Assembly: GCA_002377645.1 (NCBI GenBank)
Contig: DFQF01000003.1
Span: 1-19,904, forward strand
Reading direction: 5' to 3'
Length of the DNA stretch: 19,904 nucleotides
From: Nitrospinaceae bacterium UBA3496
GTDB lineage: Bacteria > UBA8248
A program made the position numbers and the translations under genes. The notes under the pieces were generated by a model. It saw nothing but the letters and a program-made list of their open reading frames with translations, did not search any database and was not told the origin of the DNA. Below are positions 7,610 to 16,200 of the stretch, piece by piece; positions within the stretch are counted from its first letter, which is position 1, and each line of letters opens with the position of its first letter.

Positions 7610-8233
7610 TTATTCTCTATCGTCTCTTAAAGCTTTCCAACTAACCGGAAACATTTTAGCGCTTTGTTCGTCGATTTTGTCAGCGATTATTTGGGTTTCC
7701 TTTTGTGCGTCTGGTTTACAGCGTAAGTTGCATACTCTTGCAAAAGCATAGAGAGTTCCACTCCAATACCATTCAGTCATCATCGATTGAGGAAGAATCA
7801 TACGGGCCATTTCGGGCGCGATGTCTTTTTCTAACATTTCTTGATAGATTTTTTTACAAGTCTCCGTTACTGAGGTGACGTCAAACTCTATTTCTTCCTC
7901 TGAAGAACCTTGTTTTTTGTTTTCTGCGGAAAGTCTCCATTTTTTAGGATTATAAAATTCTGGTTCATCGTCAACATAACGTCTTGAAACTTCGTTCCAT
8001 ATCAGACCAACTTGATGTTTCACTAGTTGTCTTGCAACAAAAATAGGAGCTTTGATATGAAATTGCATCGAAGCATGACCAAATGGACTCCAATGATTAT
8101 GTTTTGCTAAATAATTAATAAGTCTTGAATCTGCTTTTTCTTGAAATTCTTCGTGTGATTTTGCAAAGGAAACACGAGCAGCATTTACTACACTTAGATC
8201 GCTACCCATATGATCAACAAGCGTAACATCCAT
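7610..8233 (-). CDS. thyX: flavin-dependent thymidylate synthase (ThyX), variant signature
   Basis: ThyX methylates dUMP to dTMP using methylenetetrahydrofolate, FAD and NADPH, replacing ThyA. The fold's signatures are visible: HNHWSPFGHA (45-54), ARQLVKHQ...NEVSRRY (67-86), EMARMILPQSMMTEWYWSG (141-159) and CNLRCKPDAQKETQ (168-181). The classical RHRx7S motif is altered here. The first three residues are K72-H73-Q74, and eight rather than seven residues separate them from S83. Downstream N-E-x-S-x-R-Y is kept. At 207 residues it is on the short side for the family. The ATG is preceded by GTGGAG at 5 nt. No thyA or folate gene is nearby. The assignment is firm despite the variant motif, because all other blocks align in order. 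Confidence 0.93.
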   Translation of the reverse strand: MDVTLVDHMGSDLSVVNAARVSFAKSHEEFQEKADSRLINYLAKHNHWSPFGHASMQFHIKAPIFVARQLVKHQVGLIWNEVSRRYVDDEPEFYNPKKWRLSAENKKQGSSEEEIEFDVTSVTETCKKIYQEMLEKDIAPEMARMILPQSMMTEWYWSGTLYAFARVCNLRCKPDAQKETQIIADKIDEQSAKMFPVSWKALRDDRE

Positions 8234-8572
8234 AATTTCTCCACATAAATTTTATGGTTTCGATAGTTCTAGATAGTTTAAAAAATGGGCATGAGTTTAA
8301 AAAGATTTATCTTAAATTTGAGTTGCTATGAAAGATAAACTTAGGGGCGGCGAGAAAAATTGAAAAACTATAAACAATGTGAAAACATTATCTACTTTAT
8401 TGATGAACTCTACAAGAGAAATCTTTTTTGTTTTACTTTCTGTAAGTTGAAAGTTTCAAATTTTATAATTTGTATATAAACTCTTATTGTGTAGGATCAG
8501 TCTTACGTACAAATGAATCTTTTTCATCGTTTATTTTTGGGTTAATTAAGAATTTTTATAAAAGGATAGTTT
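8234..8572. other. divergent spacer between thyX and the efflux operon
   Basis: This 339-nt AT-rich stretch has no convincing gene; the longest ATG-initiated frames noticed are under 20 codons. It must hold promoters for thyX (left) and the RND operon (right). Visible features are a short GC-rich island AGGGGCGGCGAG (8343-8354), a small hairpin AATGT-GAAA-ACATT (8376-8389), and a cluster of palindromes with a perfect TATAAT (8464-8469) listed separately. The -35 match for that TATAAT is poor. I see no RNA gene or riboswitch that I could support. Confidence 0.6.
8447..8471. repeat. tandem palindromes overlapping a -10 box, candidate operator
   Basis: TTGAAA-G-TTTCAA (8447-8459) is a perfect inverted repeat with one central base. 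It is followed by AAATT-TTAT-AATTT (8458-8471), another perfect inverted repeat that contains a consensus TATAAT (8464-8469). The site is about 100 nt ahead of the RND adaptor start. Efflux operons are commonly controlled by TetR- or MarR-type repressors that bind such sites over the promoter, but no regulator gene is seen here. AT-rich sequence makes chance palindromes likely. Confidence 0.3.
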
Positions 8573-9703
8573 TTGAAATTATTATTTTTTTGTTTAAATC
8601 TCTTTGTTTTTATCTTTTCCTCTTCTGTGTTTTTTGAAATAGAAGCAAAAAAAAGAAGAGGAAGGAAGCGTCCTCCACCATTAGTTTCGGTTTCTAAAGT
8701 GGTAAAACGACAGGTTAGTAATCGTCTTAACTCAATAGGAACTGCAAATCCCTACCGCAAATCTATAGTAAGTTCGCAAATAGAAGGTCGAGTTAGGACT
8801 TTTCCAGTTTTTCAAGGGACCTATGTTGAAGCAGGAAAATCAATAATCGCAACACTCGAAAAAAATAGTCTTGAGATAGATTTACGTGTTAAAAAAGCAG
8901 AATTAGAAAAGGCTAAACAAGATTTATTAAGTAACAAACGTGATTTAAGCAGAGCAAAGGATCTATTAAGTCGTTTGATCATAGATAGAGTTAATTTTGA
9001 TAGAATCGATACTAAATACCAAAAGTCTATATTTGAAGTAAATAGAGTTAAGGCTTTAATTGATCGTATTTCTGATCAACTTTTGAAAGCCACGATTCGT
9101 TCTCCATTAACTGGCTTTGTTACCTATAAATGGTCAGAGGTGGGAGAATGGGTTCAAAAAGGTGGAAAACTAGTGGAAGTTGTGGAGGTGTCTAAAATAA
9201 TTGTTCGTTCACCAGTTTCTGAGAAACAAATTCATACAATTAAAAAAAATGACAAAGTTCGAGTGTCATTTGATGCACTAAATGGCAAAACTTTTTACGG
9301 AAAAGTTCGAAGTATCATACCTCTTGCTGATCTCAAGAGTCGTACTTTCCCAGTAGAATTTATTTTAAAAAACACAAAAGATTTTGCTATTAAGGCTGGT
9401 ATGTTTTCCAGAGTTACTATCGAATACGGATCTAAGAAAGAGGCGATTCTTATTCCAAAAGATGCGGCTCTAATTAAAAGACGCGGCATGTCTGTTTTTG
9501 TTTTAGAAGATAATCAGAAAGTCAGAGAAATTTTATTTAATCCTATTAGGAGTGTAGATTCTTTTATAGAGGTACCAAAAGAAATTTTAAAACCAGGTCA
9601 GAAAGTCGTAACACAAGGGAATGAAAATCTCAGGAATGGGATTTCGGTAAGAATAAGAGGAAAGAGGAGTGGTTGGAAGAAAAAACGTTTTAATCGTCGT
9701 TAG
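8573..9703 (+). CDS. RND efflux periplasmic adaptor (membrane fusion protein)
   Basis: The adaptor that links an inner-membrane RND pump to an outer-membrane channel. The 376 residues start with a signal peptide (1-25, cleavage probably after EIEA). Then come a lipoyl half-motif around 66-97 (SSQIEGRVRTFPVFQGTYVEAGKSI), an alpha-helical hairpin of about 98-170 rich in heptad-like Leu/Lys/Asp, and the second lipoyl half IRSPLTGFV (175-183) with GEWVQKGGKLVEV. A beta-barrel follows (about 205-290), and a membrane-proximal domain to the end. The start is TTG with AAAGGA 6 nt upstream. The mature protein is very basic at both ends: KKRRGRKR right after the signal peptide and nine of the last fifteen residues Lys or Arg. 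No lipobox is present. The RND pump gene lies 67 nt downstream, so the pair is an operon. Confidence 0.93.
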   Translation: MKLLFFCLNLFVFIFSSSVFFEIEAKKRRGRKRPPPLVSVSKVVKRQVSNRLNSIGTANPYRKSIVSSQIEGRVRTFPVFQGTYVEAGKSIIATLEKNSLEIDLRVKKAELEKAKQDLLSNKRDLSRAKDLLSRLIIDRVNFDRIDTKYQKSIFEVNRVKALIDRISDQLLKATIRSPLTGFVTYKWSEVGEWVQKGGKLVEVVEVSKIIVRSPVSEKQIHTIKKNDKVRVSFDALNGKTFYGKVRSIIPLADLKSRTFPVEFILKNTKDFAIKAGMFSRVTIEYGSKKEAILIPKDAALIKRRGMSVFVLEDNQKVREILFNPIRSVDSFIEVPKEILKPGQKVVTQGNENLRNGISVRIRGKRSGWKKKRFNRR

Positions 9704-9770
9704 AAAAAAAGATTGTGGTAAATCTAGTTCGTTTTCTTTTCCATATGTTTGGTTTTTTTAGGAGTGAATT

Positions 9771-12700
9771 TTGAATTTACCGAGTTCGTGTGTGAAGAAT
9801 CCTGTTACCACAATGGTTTTTGTGATCCTTGCTGTTTTATTTGGCCTAATAAGCCTTTATCGTATTCCTGTCCAGATGAAACCAACGATAGATAGACCCG
9901 TAATAACTGTAGATACAGGTTATAAAGGTGCTGCTCCACTAGAGGTTGAAGAGGAGGTCACAAAAGGAATAGAGAAAAGACTTACCTCTGTAGAGGGTCT
10001 ATCAAGAATGACGTCCACAAGTCAAGAAGGACGCTCTAGGGTAATTCTAGAGTTTGATTGGGGTACTAATAAAAATGTTGCAAGACTGGATGTTTCTGAA
10101 AAGCTTGGTCTAGTCAGGAATTTACCTGATGATTCTGATAAACCTATCGTAAAAGCAGTTAATTCTGATTCACAAAGACCAATCGCTTGGATAATGTTAA
10201 GAACGGACCTTCCTTTAAACAATGTCCTCATGGTTGCAGATGATGAAATTCGGCCAAAATTTGAAAGAATAGATGGAGTTGGTTCAGTTCGCTTATATGG
10301 AGGCTCTAGACGCGAAGTAAGAGTTACTATGGATTATGAAGCTATGAGTGCAAGGGGAATAACAGTTCGTTCTTTGCGTGATGCCTTGATTAAGGAAAAT
10401 CAAAATACAAAAGGTGGCAAGATAGATGAAGGCAAGAGAAGATATGCAGTAAGAACAATTGGAAATTTTACAAATCTTTCTCAACTAAAAAGTGTTATTG
10501 TTGCCCGTACTTCCTCCGGACCGGTATACCTTAGAGACATAGCAGACGTAAATTTTGATTATGCGGAACCCTCTAGAAAGATTCGTCAAAACGGGAAGCC
10601 TGCTTTAGGATTTGGTATTTTAAGAAAAACTGGTGCTAATACAGTTGCGGTAATGAAAAGAGTAAGAAAAGTAATTCAAGAAGTGAATATGAGATACAGT
10701 GGAAGAGATATTCGTTTAAAACAAGTATACGATGAGACTAAATATATTGACCAATCACGAAATCTAGTTACTAACAATATTTATGTTGGTGGAACTCTTG
10801 CCATCACTATTTTATTGATTTTCCTTGGAAGTATCTCTGGAATTTTAGTAGTGGGAATAGCTATTCCTGTTGCAGTGATAGCTACTTTTATATTTATATT
10901 TATTTTAGATAGATCTATGAATATTATTTCATTAGCAGGTCTTGCTTTCGCTGTTGGTATGGTAGTGGATAATTCCATAGTAGTTTTGGAAAATATCTTT
11001 CGTCACAAGGAAATGGGAAAATCAAGTTGGAATGCGTCTATAGATGGTGCTACAGAGGTATGGGGTGCAGTATTAGCCTCTACACTTACGACCTTGGCTG
11101 TGTTTATACCTATTATTTTTCTGCAAGATGAATCCGGACAACTTTTTAAGGATATTGCAATTGCAATAAGTGCTGCTGTTGGAATTTCTCTAGTAGTTTC
11201 CGTTACGGTTGTTCCAATGTTAACTTCAAGGTTTTTAAAATCATCTCAATTAGACAATGTTTTATTAAAGATTTTTACTTTGCTCCAATTGTATGTGATA
11301 GGCAGATTTTTACAGAGGTTGTATATTTCTATTTTACGTTGGTTTATGCGTGGAGTTTTAAAAAGGATATGTGTTGTATTGCTCATAACTATTGGAGCTG
11401 TATTAATTGCTTGGAAATATTTTCCTCCGATTGATTATTTGCCAAAAGGGAATAGAAATCTTTTTTTTGTTTTCTTAAGAATGCCACCCGGTCTTAATTT
11501 AAATAAAGTTGATGGAATAATTAACAAATTAGAAAAAAAGTTTCAAAAATTAGAGGAACTTGATCGTTTTTTTGCGGTAATCCGAGTTCAAAGACCTATT
11601 GTTGGACTGGTAGCAAAAGAAAAATATTCTAATCTCAAATCAATGAGACAACTCAACAAAAAACTTTTTCGAATGGTACAGGGTATTCCGGGAGTAAGAG
11701 CATTTGTAACTCAAGCTTCACTGTTTCGCCGAAGAGGATCTGGTTTTATAGGTGGTATAAATCTTCATGTAGATATTACAGGTAATAGTTTGCGGGAAAT
11801 TCAAAGAATTTCTAGTGATGTAGGTGAAAGTTCTAAGAAATTAAAGGGTGTTCGTTTTGTTAATAGTAGTTTTGATCTTGGTAGTCCAGAACTGCAGGTT
11901 CATGTTGATCGAGAAAAAGCCGCTAATTTAGGAATATCAGTAAGTGAATTAGGAGATCTTGTTGAAACACTGGTGAATGGGACAAGAGCAGGTTTGTTTT
12001 TTGACGAGGGAGAAGAGTTAAATATTATACTACGTGATCAGACAACTAATTTTTCAAAAACACAACAACTTTCCAAAATTAAGATAAATGAAAAAAGTGG
12101 GAACATTGTTGAATTGCGTGATATTGCTGAAATACGTCCTGCTTTAGGTCCTACAAAAATAGAGCATATAGATAGAGATCGTTCTTTGAGTATTACTGTT
12201 AATATAGGAGAAGATTTACCTCTACAAATAGCCATTGATCGAATGAAGAAAAAGGTTATAAATCCTATTCGAAAGAAATTGCCTCTTGGATATTCTGTTA
12301 ACGTTGCGGGAAGAGCAAAAGATTTAGAACGAACTTGGGATTCTCTTAAATGGTCATTTTTACTTGCTCTATTTATAACGTATCTTTTGATGGCAGCATT
12401 ATTTGAAGCTTGGAGTTATCCACTCATTATTATGTTTAGTGTTCCATTTGCGACCACAGGAGGAATTTTATTAGTCTCTTTTGTGAATTCTATCGAATCT
12501 TCTGTAAAAATGGATACCTTGACGATGCTTGGGTTTATAATTCTGACTGGTATTGTCGTGAATAATGCAATTCTGTTGGTTCATCAATCCTTAAATCATT
12601 TTCGTTCGGGCATGCAAATGAAAGATGCTATTTTGGAAAGTTGTAAAGATAGAATGCGTCCGATTTTTATGACAACTATGACTACTGTTTTTGGAATGCT

Positions 12701-12866
12701 ACCACTAGTAACTTCTACTGGTTCAGGAAGTGAATTATATAGAGGATTAGGTTCTGCAGTTCTCGGAGGATTAGCAACATCGGCTTTATTTACGCTAATC
12801 TTAATTCCTGTTATTTTTTCTCTATGGGTCGATTTTGTTTCAAAGGTTACAAGCAAAAAAATTTAA
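9771..12866 (+). CDS. RND-family efflux pump, inner-membrane transporter (AcrB/HAE-like)
   Basis: A 1031-residue proton-driven exporter of the RND superfamily, close to the AcrB length. It shows the expected layout: first membrane span at about 11-30, periplasmic porter region 1, membrane spans from about 333, periplasmic region 2, and a final membrane block from about 855. The proton-relay segment of TM4 reads GMVVDNSIVVLENIFRH, so Asp400 is kept but the second Asp of AcrB (Asp408) is Asn401. In TM10 the AcrB lysine position is Asn931 (GIVVNNAILL). The TM11 segment RMRPIFMTT keeps the arginine. This pattern occurs in many HAE-type pumps and differs from heavy-metal pumps. The start is TTG with GGAG 6 nt upstream. 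The C-terminus overlaps the convergent hydrolase gene by 4 nt. No outer-membrane factor gene follows. The substrate is unknown. Confidence 0.95.
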   Translation: MNLPSSCVKNPVTTMVFVILAVLFGLISLYRIPVQMKPTIDRPVITVDTGYKGAAPLEVEEEVTKGIEKRLTSVEGLSRMTSTSQEGRSRVILEFDWGTNKNVARLDVSEKLGLVRNLPDDSDKPIVKAVNSDSQRPIAWIMLRTDLPLNNVLMVADDEIRPKFERIDGVGSVRLYGGSRREVRVTMDYEAMSARGITVRSLRDALIKENQNTKGGKIDEGKRRYAVRTIGNFTNLSQLKSVIVARTSSGPVYLRDIADVNFDYAEPSRKIRQNGKPALGFGILRKTGANTVAVMKRVRKVIQEVNMRYSGRDIRLKQVYDETKYIDQSRNLVTNNIYVGGTLAITILLIFLGSISGILVVGIAIPVAVIATFIFIFILDRSMNIISLAGLAFAVGMVVDNSIVVLENIFRHKEMGKSSWNASIDGATEVWGAVLASTLTTLAVFIPIIFLQDESGQLFKDIAIAISAAVGISLVVSVTVVPMLTSRFLKSSQLDNVLLKIFTLLQLYVIGRFLQRLYISILRWFMRGVLKRICVVLLITIGAVLIAWKYFPPIDYLPKGNRNLFFVFLRMPPGLNLNKVDGIINKLEKKFQKLEELDRFFAVIRVQRPIVGLVAKEKYSNLKSMRQLNKKLFRMVQGIPGVRAFVTQASLFRRRGSGFIGGINLHVDITGNSLREIQRISSDVGESSKKLKGVRFVNSSFDLGSPELQVHVDREKAANLGISVSELGDLVETLVNGTRAGLFFDEGEELNIILRDQTTNFSKTQQLSKIKINEKSGNIVELRDIAEIRPALGPTKIEHIDRDRSLSITVNIGEDLPLQIAIDRMKKKVINPIRKKLPLGYSVNVAGRAKDLERTWDSLKWSFLLALFITYLLMAALFEAWSYPLIIMFSVPFATTGGILLVSFVNSIESSVKMDTLTMLGFIILTGIVVNNAILLVHQSLNHFRSGMQMKDAILESCKDRMRPIFMTTMTTVFGMLPLVTSTGSGSELYRGLGSAVLGGLATSALFTLILIPVIFSLWVDFVSKVTSKKI

Positions 12867-13654
12867 TTTTCTTCCAAGAAAGAATCTACGGCATTATTCC
12901 ATTCTGCATGACTTCTCCTGTAACTATAATGTCCTCCTTCATCTAAAATCACTAATCTGGAATCAGAAATTCTAGATTGTAAATCTTCAGCAAAATATGG
13001 AGGAGTAAGAGCATCATCTTTTGCAGCAATTATTAAAGAAGGTTTTTTGATAAGGTGTAGTTCTGAAAGACGGTCATGAGATAATGTCATATCAAGTCTT
13101 GCAGAGATTACTTCAACAGAACCAATGGTTTCTTTTTGTTTTGCTTCTAATTCAAGTAAATTGTCATACATGTTCTTGAATTGTGTCCAACCAGCAGTCC
13201 AAAGAGAACTGAATTTAATATATTCTTCTCTTCCATACGATTCAGCAATATGTTTTCTGGATGTTTGAACCCGAGTCATGTATGCGTCTGCTTTTGTCCA
13301 CGTGTTAGAGAAAATACATGCTTTAATTCTATCTGGATAATCTAATGCTAGATTTTGCAAAACACATCCACCAGTTGAAGTGCCTGCAACGAAAGCTTTA
13401 TCGATACCTAATGTATCCATAAGTGCAATCGCATCTTTTGCAATTAAATCTGTTGAGTAAGCATTTAAAGGTTTGTCGCTTTCTCCAGTACCTCTGTGAT
13501 CAAAAGAGATGCAACGGTATTTCTTTGCAAAATGAGGAATTTGGAAATCCCATGCATCTAAAATTCCAGTGAGCCCAGGAATAAATAAAAAAGCATCTCC
13601 CTCGCCTGAGTCAGAGTAATTTATAAAAAGCTCTCCTGCTTTGATTCGTGTCAT
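12863..13654 (-). CDS. alpha/beta hydrolase with complete catalytic triad
   Basis: A 263-residue cytoplasmic hydrolase. The oxyanion region is FIPGLTG (24-30), followed by FDHRGTGESDKP (51-62). The nucleophile elbow is G-T-S93-T-G. The acid is Asp214 (AAKDDALTPP) and the base His242 (EGGHYSY). It resembles 3-oxoadipate enol-lactonase/RutD-like small hydrolases in layout, which is only a family-level statement. The ATG is preceded by AAAGGA at 6 nt. It is the last gene of the six-gene minus-strand cluster, 20 nt after the MocA-like dehydrogenase, so its product probably acts on a compound imported by the TctABC system or on the dehydrogenase product, for example a lactone or ester. Its stop codon overlaps that of the RND gene on the other strand. 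Confidence 0.9.
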   Translation of the reverse strand: MTRIKAGELFINYSDSGEGDAFLFIPGLTGILDAWDFQIPHFAKKYRCISFDHRGTGESDKPLNAYSTDLIAKDAIALMDTLGIDKAFVAGTSTGGCVLQNLALDYPDRIKACIFSNTWTKADAYMTRVQTSRKHIAESYGREEYIKFSSLWTAGWTQFKNMYDNLLELEAKQKETIGSVEVISARLDMTLSHDRLSELHLIKKPSLIIAAKDDALTPPYFAEDLQSRISDSRLVILDEGGHYSYRRSHAEWNNAVDSFLEEN

Positions 13655-13674
13655 TTGATTTCCTTTATTTATTA

Positions 13675-14679
13675 TTATGCATCTAGAATTTCTTGAACTT
13701 TCACAGTTCTATTTTCTTTTGCAGACATAACACCTGCCATTATTACAGCAAGAGATTCGACGGCCCTAAATCCATCTACTTCTGGTTTTGAATTTTCTCT
13801 AATGCAATTCGCAAATTCGTCCAGTTCTTCGACGATAGTATCATTTTTTGTGAAATTCACATGGCTAGGAGATTCTTCTCCTCTAGACAGAATGCGCAAA
13901 CCGTCAAAATGATTAAAATATGCGGTAGCAGTTTTTCCATAAATATTCATTAAATAATATTCGGAAGCAGAAGCATAACTTGCTGTTAAATTTGAAAGAG
14001 CGCCATTTTCATGTTCGAGAATTAAGTTAGCAATATCAGGATTTTCACCTGGCAAAACTAATTGAGCCGTTTTTGCAGAAACGGATTTAACTGGTCCCAT
14101 TAAGAATTCAAGAACGTCTACATAATGTATTCCTATTTGGAGCATGACACCTCCAGGCATACCTTCTGACTCATATCTCCAGTGTCCAAGTTCAAATTGG
14201 CCTTCCCGGTCTCTACTAATATTACATTCAGCTTGTACCATCTTTCCAAAATTTCCCTTTTCAATTTCCTTTTTTATCCATCTGAATTGATTCTCTCTTC
14301 TTCTTTGGTACCCGATAGATAAGACAATATTTTCCCTTGTACAAATTTCAGCAATTTTTTTTCCATCTTTTATATTGTGCGCTATAGGTTTATCAAGAAA
14401 AACATGTTTTTTAGATATTGCTGCCTTTTCAGTTGTTTCAAGGTGTACATGATTGGGTGTTGTATTTATGATTGCTTCTATAGAATCGTCCTGAAGTATT
14501 TCTTCGTAACTAGAAGCAGCACTACAATTGTATTTTTCTGCAAATTTTTCTCTTTTTTCTTCAGAACGACTGTAACAACTTACTATGTCTAGTTTGTTTG
14601 TTTTTTTAATCGCATCAGCCAAAACATCTGACCACCATCCCATTCCCAAACTTGCTACACGAACTGGTTTAGAACTCAT
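13675..14679 (-). CDS. Gfo/Idh/MocA family NAD(P)-dependent dehydrogenase
   Basis: A 334-residue oxidoreductase. The N-terminal Rossmann domain has V-A-S-L-G12-M-G14 near the start and NTTPNHVHLETTEKA (72-86). The family's E/DKP motif is present as FLDKPIA (94-100), with Lys97 the usual catalytic/cofactor lysine. The C-terminal domain begins near 125 and carries the substrate/catalytic stretch GGVMLQIGIHYVDVLEFLMG (176-195) with His185 and Asp188. Family members oxidise sugars, polyols, inositols or cyclic diols such as dihydroxyphthalate-type intermediates. The ATG has AGGAG, formed partly from the tctA stop codon 11 nt upstream, so translation is probably coupled to tctA. The link to a TTT transporter suggests the substrate is the imported compound or a derivative, but which one cannot be said. 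Confidence 0.92.
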   Translation of the reverse strand: MSSKPVRVASLGMGWWSDVLADAIKKTNKLDIVSCYSRSEEKREKFAEKYNCSAASSYEEILQDDSIEAIINTTPNHVHLETTEKAAISKKHVFLDKPIAHNIKDGKKIAEICTRENIVLSIGYQRRRENQFRWIKKEIEKGNFGKMVQAECNISRDREGQFELGHWRYESEGMPGGVMLQIGIHYVDVLEFLMGPVKSVSAKTAQLVLPGENPDIANLILEHENGALSNLTASYASASEYYLMNIYGKTATAYFNHFDGLRILSRGEESPSHVNFTKNDTIVEELDEFANCIRENSKPEVDGFRAVESLAVIMAGVMSAKENRTVKVQEILDA

Positions 14680-14690
14680 AAAGAATACTC

Positions 14691-16181
14691 CTAATTTGAA
14701 AGTTTTTTTCTTCTACGAAAAAATATAGGCCATAATATAGAAATAGCGGACAAACACAAAAAGAAAACACTAATCGGAGATGTAAAGAAAATTGAAATAT
14801 CTCCTTGAGATGAAGTTAAAGCAATTCTCAAGTGTTCTTCAAGTTGTTTGCCTAGTACTAAAGCTAAAAGAAGAGGAACTACTGGCATATCCAGCCATTT
14901 CATAAAAAGACCTAATAAACCGAAGGAAAACATAATGTAAACATCAAAAAAAGAATTGCGTAGGGCAAAACTTCCAACAACACAAAGAACGGCAATAATT
15001 GGAAGAAGTAAAGATTTAGGTGTTTTTAATAACTTAATAAGCAATGGTAAGGTTGACATTGCTATTAAAAGATTAAAAAGGTTAGCCCAAAAGAAAGAAA
15101 AAATTACAGAATATGCAAAAGGTGCTTGTTCCATAAAGAGAAGTGGTCCTGGGGCAAGACCGTGTACTAGAAGAGCACCTATTAAGATAGCTGTTACAGG
15201 ATCTCCAGGTATTCCCAAAGTCATCATTGGAATTAATGCTCCACCACATACTGCGTTATTAGCAGACTCAGGCGCTGCAATACCCTCAACACAACCTTCA
15301 CCAAATTGTTTGGGGTTTTTGTTTATTTTTTTTGCATAGTCATAACTTAAGAATGCCGCAATAGGTCCTCCTGCTCCAGGAAGAATGCCAATAAAAGTTC
15401 CCAAAAAAGAACCTATTAAAATAGGAAATCTCATGATTTTGAAATTCATTAAAGAAGGGAGGAGGTCTTTTAGTTTTGAATCCTTTGTTTTGTGATTAAA
15501 GTTTTTTACTGAACTACTCAAATTATCCGCAAGTTGAGGGATTGCAAATAGTCCAATTAGCGCCGTTAGAAAGTGAATTCCTGAGAGCAAATCTGGATTG
15601 CCAAAAGTAAATCTTTCTGTTCCCATGACTGGATCCTGACCTACTGAAACAAATAATAAGCCTATTATTCCAGATAGTAATCCTTTTATTATGGATTTAG
15701 CTGCAAAGCTGCATATTACGGATAAGCCAAAAAAAACCAAACTAAACAAATCGGGTGCTCTAAATGAAAGAGCAACTTCTGCTAGTTCTGGTGCAATAAA
15801 ATAGAGGCAGATAAAACTAAATAGACCTCCTAGAAAACTTGATATAATGGCAGTACTAAGAGCCACATCTGCTTTTCCGCTGTTTGCCATTGGATATCCA
15901 TCTAGAGCTGTAGCAGAGGCTGATGGTGTCCCAGGAATTTTTAGTAGTATTGCAGAAAAACTACCTCCCATCATTCCACCTGCATAAAGACCGAGTAATA
16001 AAGATATAGAAATAGAGGGAGGCAAAACAAAAGTTAAAGGTAAAACAATAATGATCCCTGCGCTTATAGTCATTCCAGGTATCATTCCAACGATTAAGCC
16101 AATAAATGATCCCGTACAAGTAGCTAAAAGACTTAGTATTTGAGCAGATTTTATAAAACCTTCATAAACATCGGGATTCAT
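14691..16181 (-). CDS. tctA: TTT transporter large membrane subunit TctA
   Basis: The large permease of a tripartite tricarboxylate transporter, moving a carboxylate delivered by TctC across the inner membrane with an ion gradient. The 496 residues form many hydrophobic spans. Both internal-repeat hallmarks are visible: G-M-I-P-G-M-T (32-38) and its counterpart GILPGAGGPIAAFLSYDY (265-282). The block GEGCVEGIAAPESANNA (294-310) with LGIPGDPVTA (322-331), and KIPGTPSASATALDGYP (81-97), are typical of the family. Length is normal. The ATG is preceded by AAGGCG. It lies 19 nt after tctB. The residues do not reveal which carboxylate is carried. Confidence 0.95.
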   Translation of the reverse strand: MNPDVYEGFIKSAQILSLLATCTGSFIGLIVGMIPGMTISAGIIIVLPLTFVLPPSISISLLLGLYAGGMMGGSFSAILLKIPGTPSASATALDGYPMANSGKADVALSTAIISSFLGGLFSFICLYFIAPELAEVALSFRAPDLFSLVFFGLSVICSFAAKSIIKGLLSGIIGLLFVSVGQDPVMGTERFTFGNPDLLSGIHFLTALIGLFAIPQLADNLSSSVKNFNHKTKDSKLKDLLPSLMNFKIMRFPILIGSFLGTFIGILPGAGGPIAAFLSYDYAKKINKNPKQFGEGCVEGIAAPESANNAVCGGALIPMMTLGIPGDPVTAILIGALLVHGLAPGPLLFMEQAPFAYSVIFSFFWANLFNLLIAMSTLPLLIKLLKTPKSLLLPIIAVLCVVGSFALRNSFFDVYIMFSFGLLGLFMKWLDMPVVPLLLALVLGKQLEEHLRIALTSSQGDISIFFTSPISVFFLCLSAISILWPIFFRRRKKLSN

Positions 16182-16200
16182 TTAACGCCTTTTAGTTGAA

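Noticed and set aside
7598..7612. TAAATC-CTA-GATTTA inverted repeat spanning the ispH and thyX stop codons, as a bidirectional terminator
   Set aside because: Six AT-rich base pairs with a 3-nt loop and no T-run on either strand; likely produced by the two opposed stop codons.
8376..8389. AATGT-GAAA-ACATT hairpin in the thyX/efflux spacer as a small RNA or riboswitch element
   Set aside because: A single 5-bp stem without further structure or a terminator is not enough to support an RNA gene.
14956..15339. 127-codon open frame on the plus strand
   Set aside because: Antisense shadow of tctA; low-complexity basic translation with no family resemblance.
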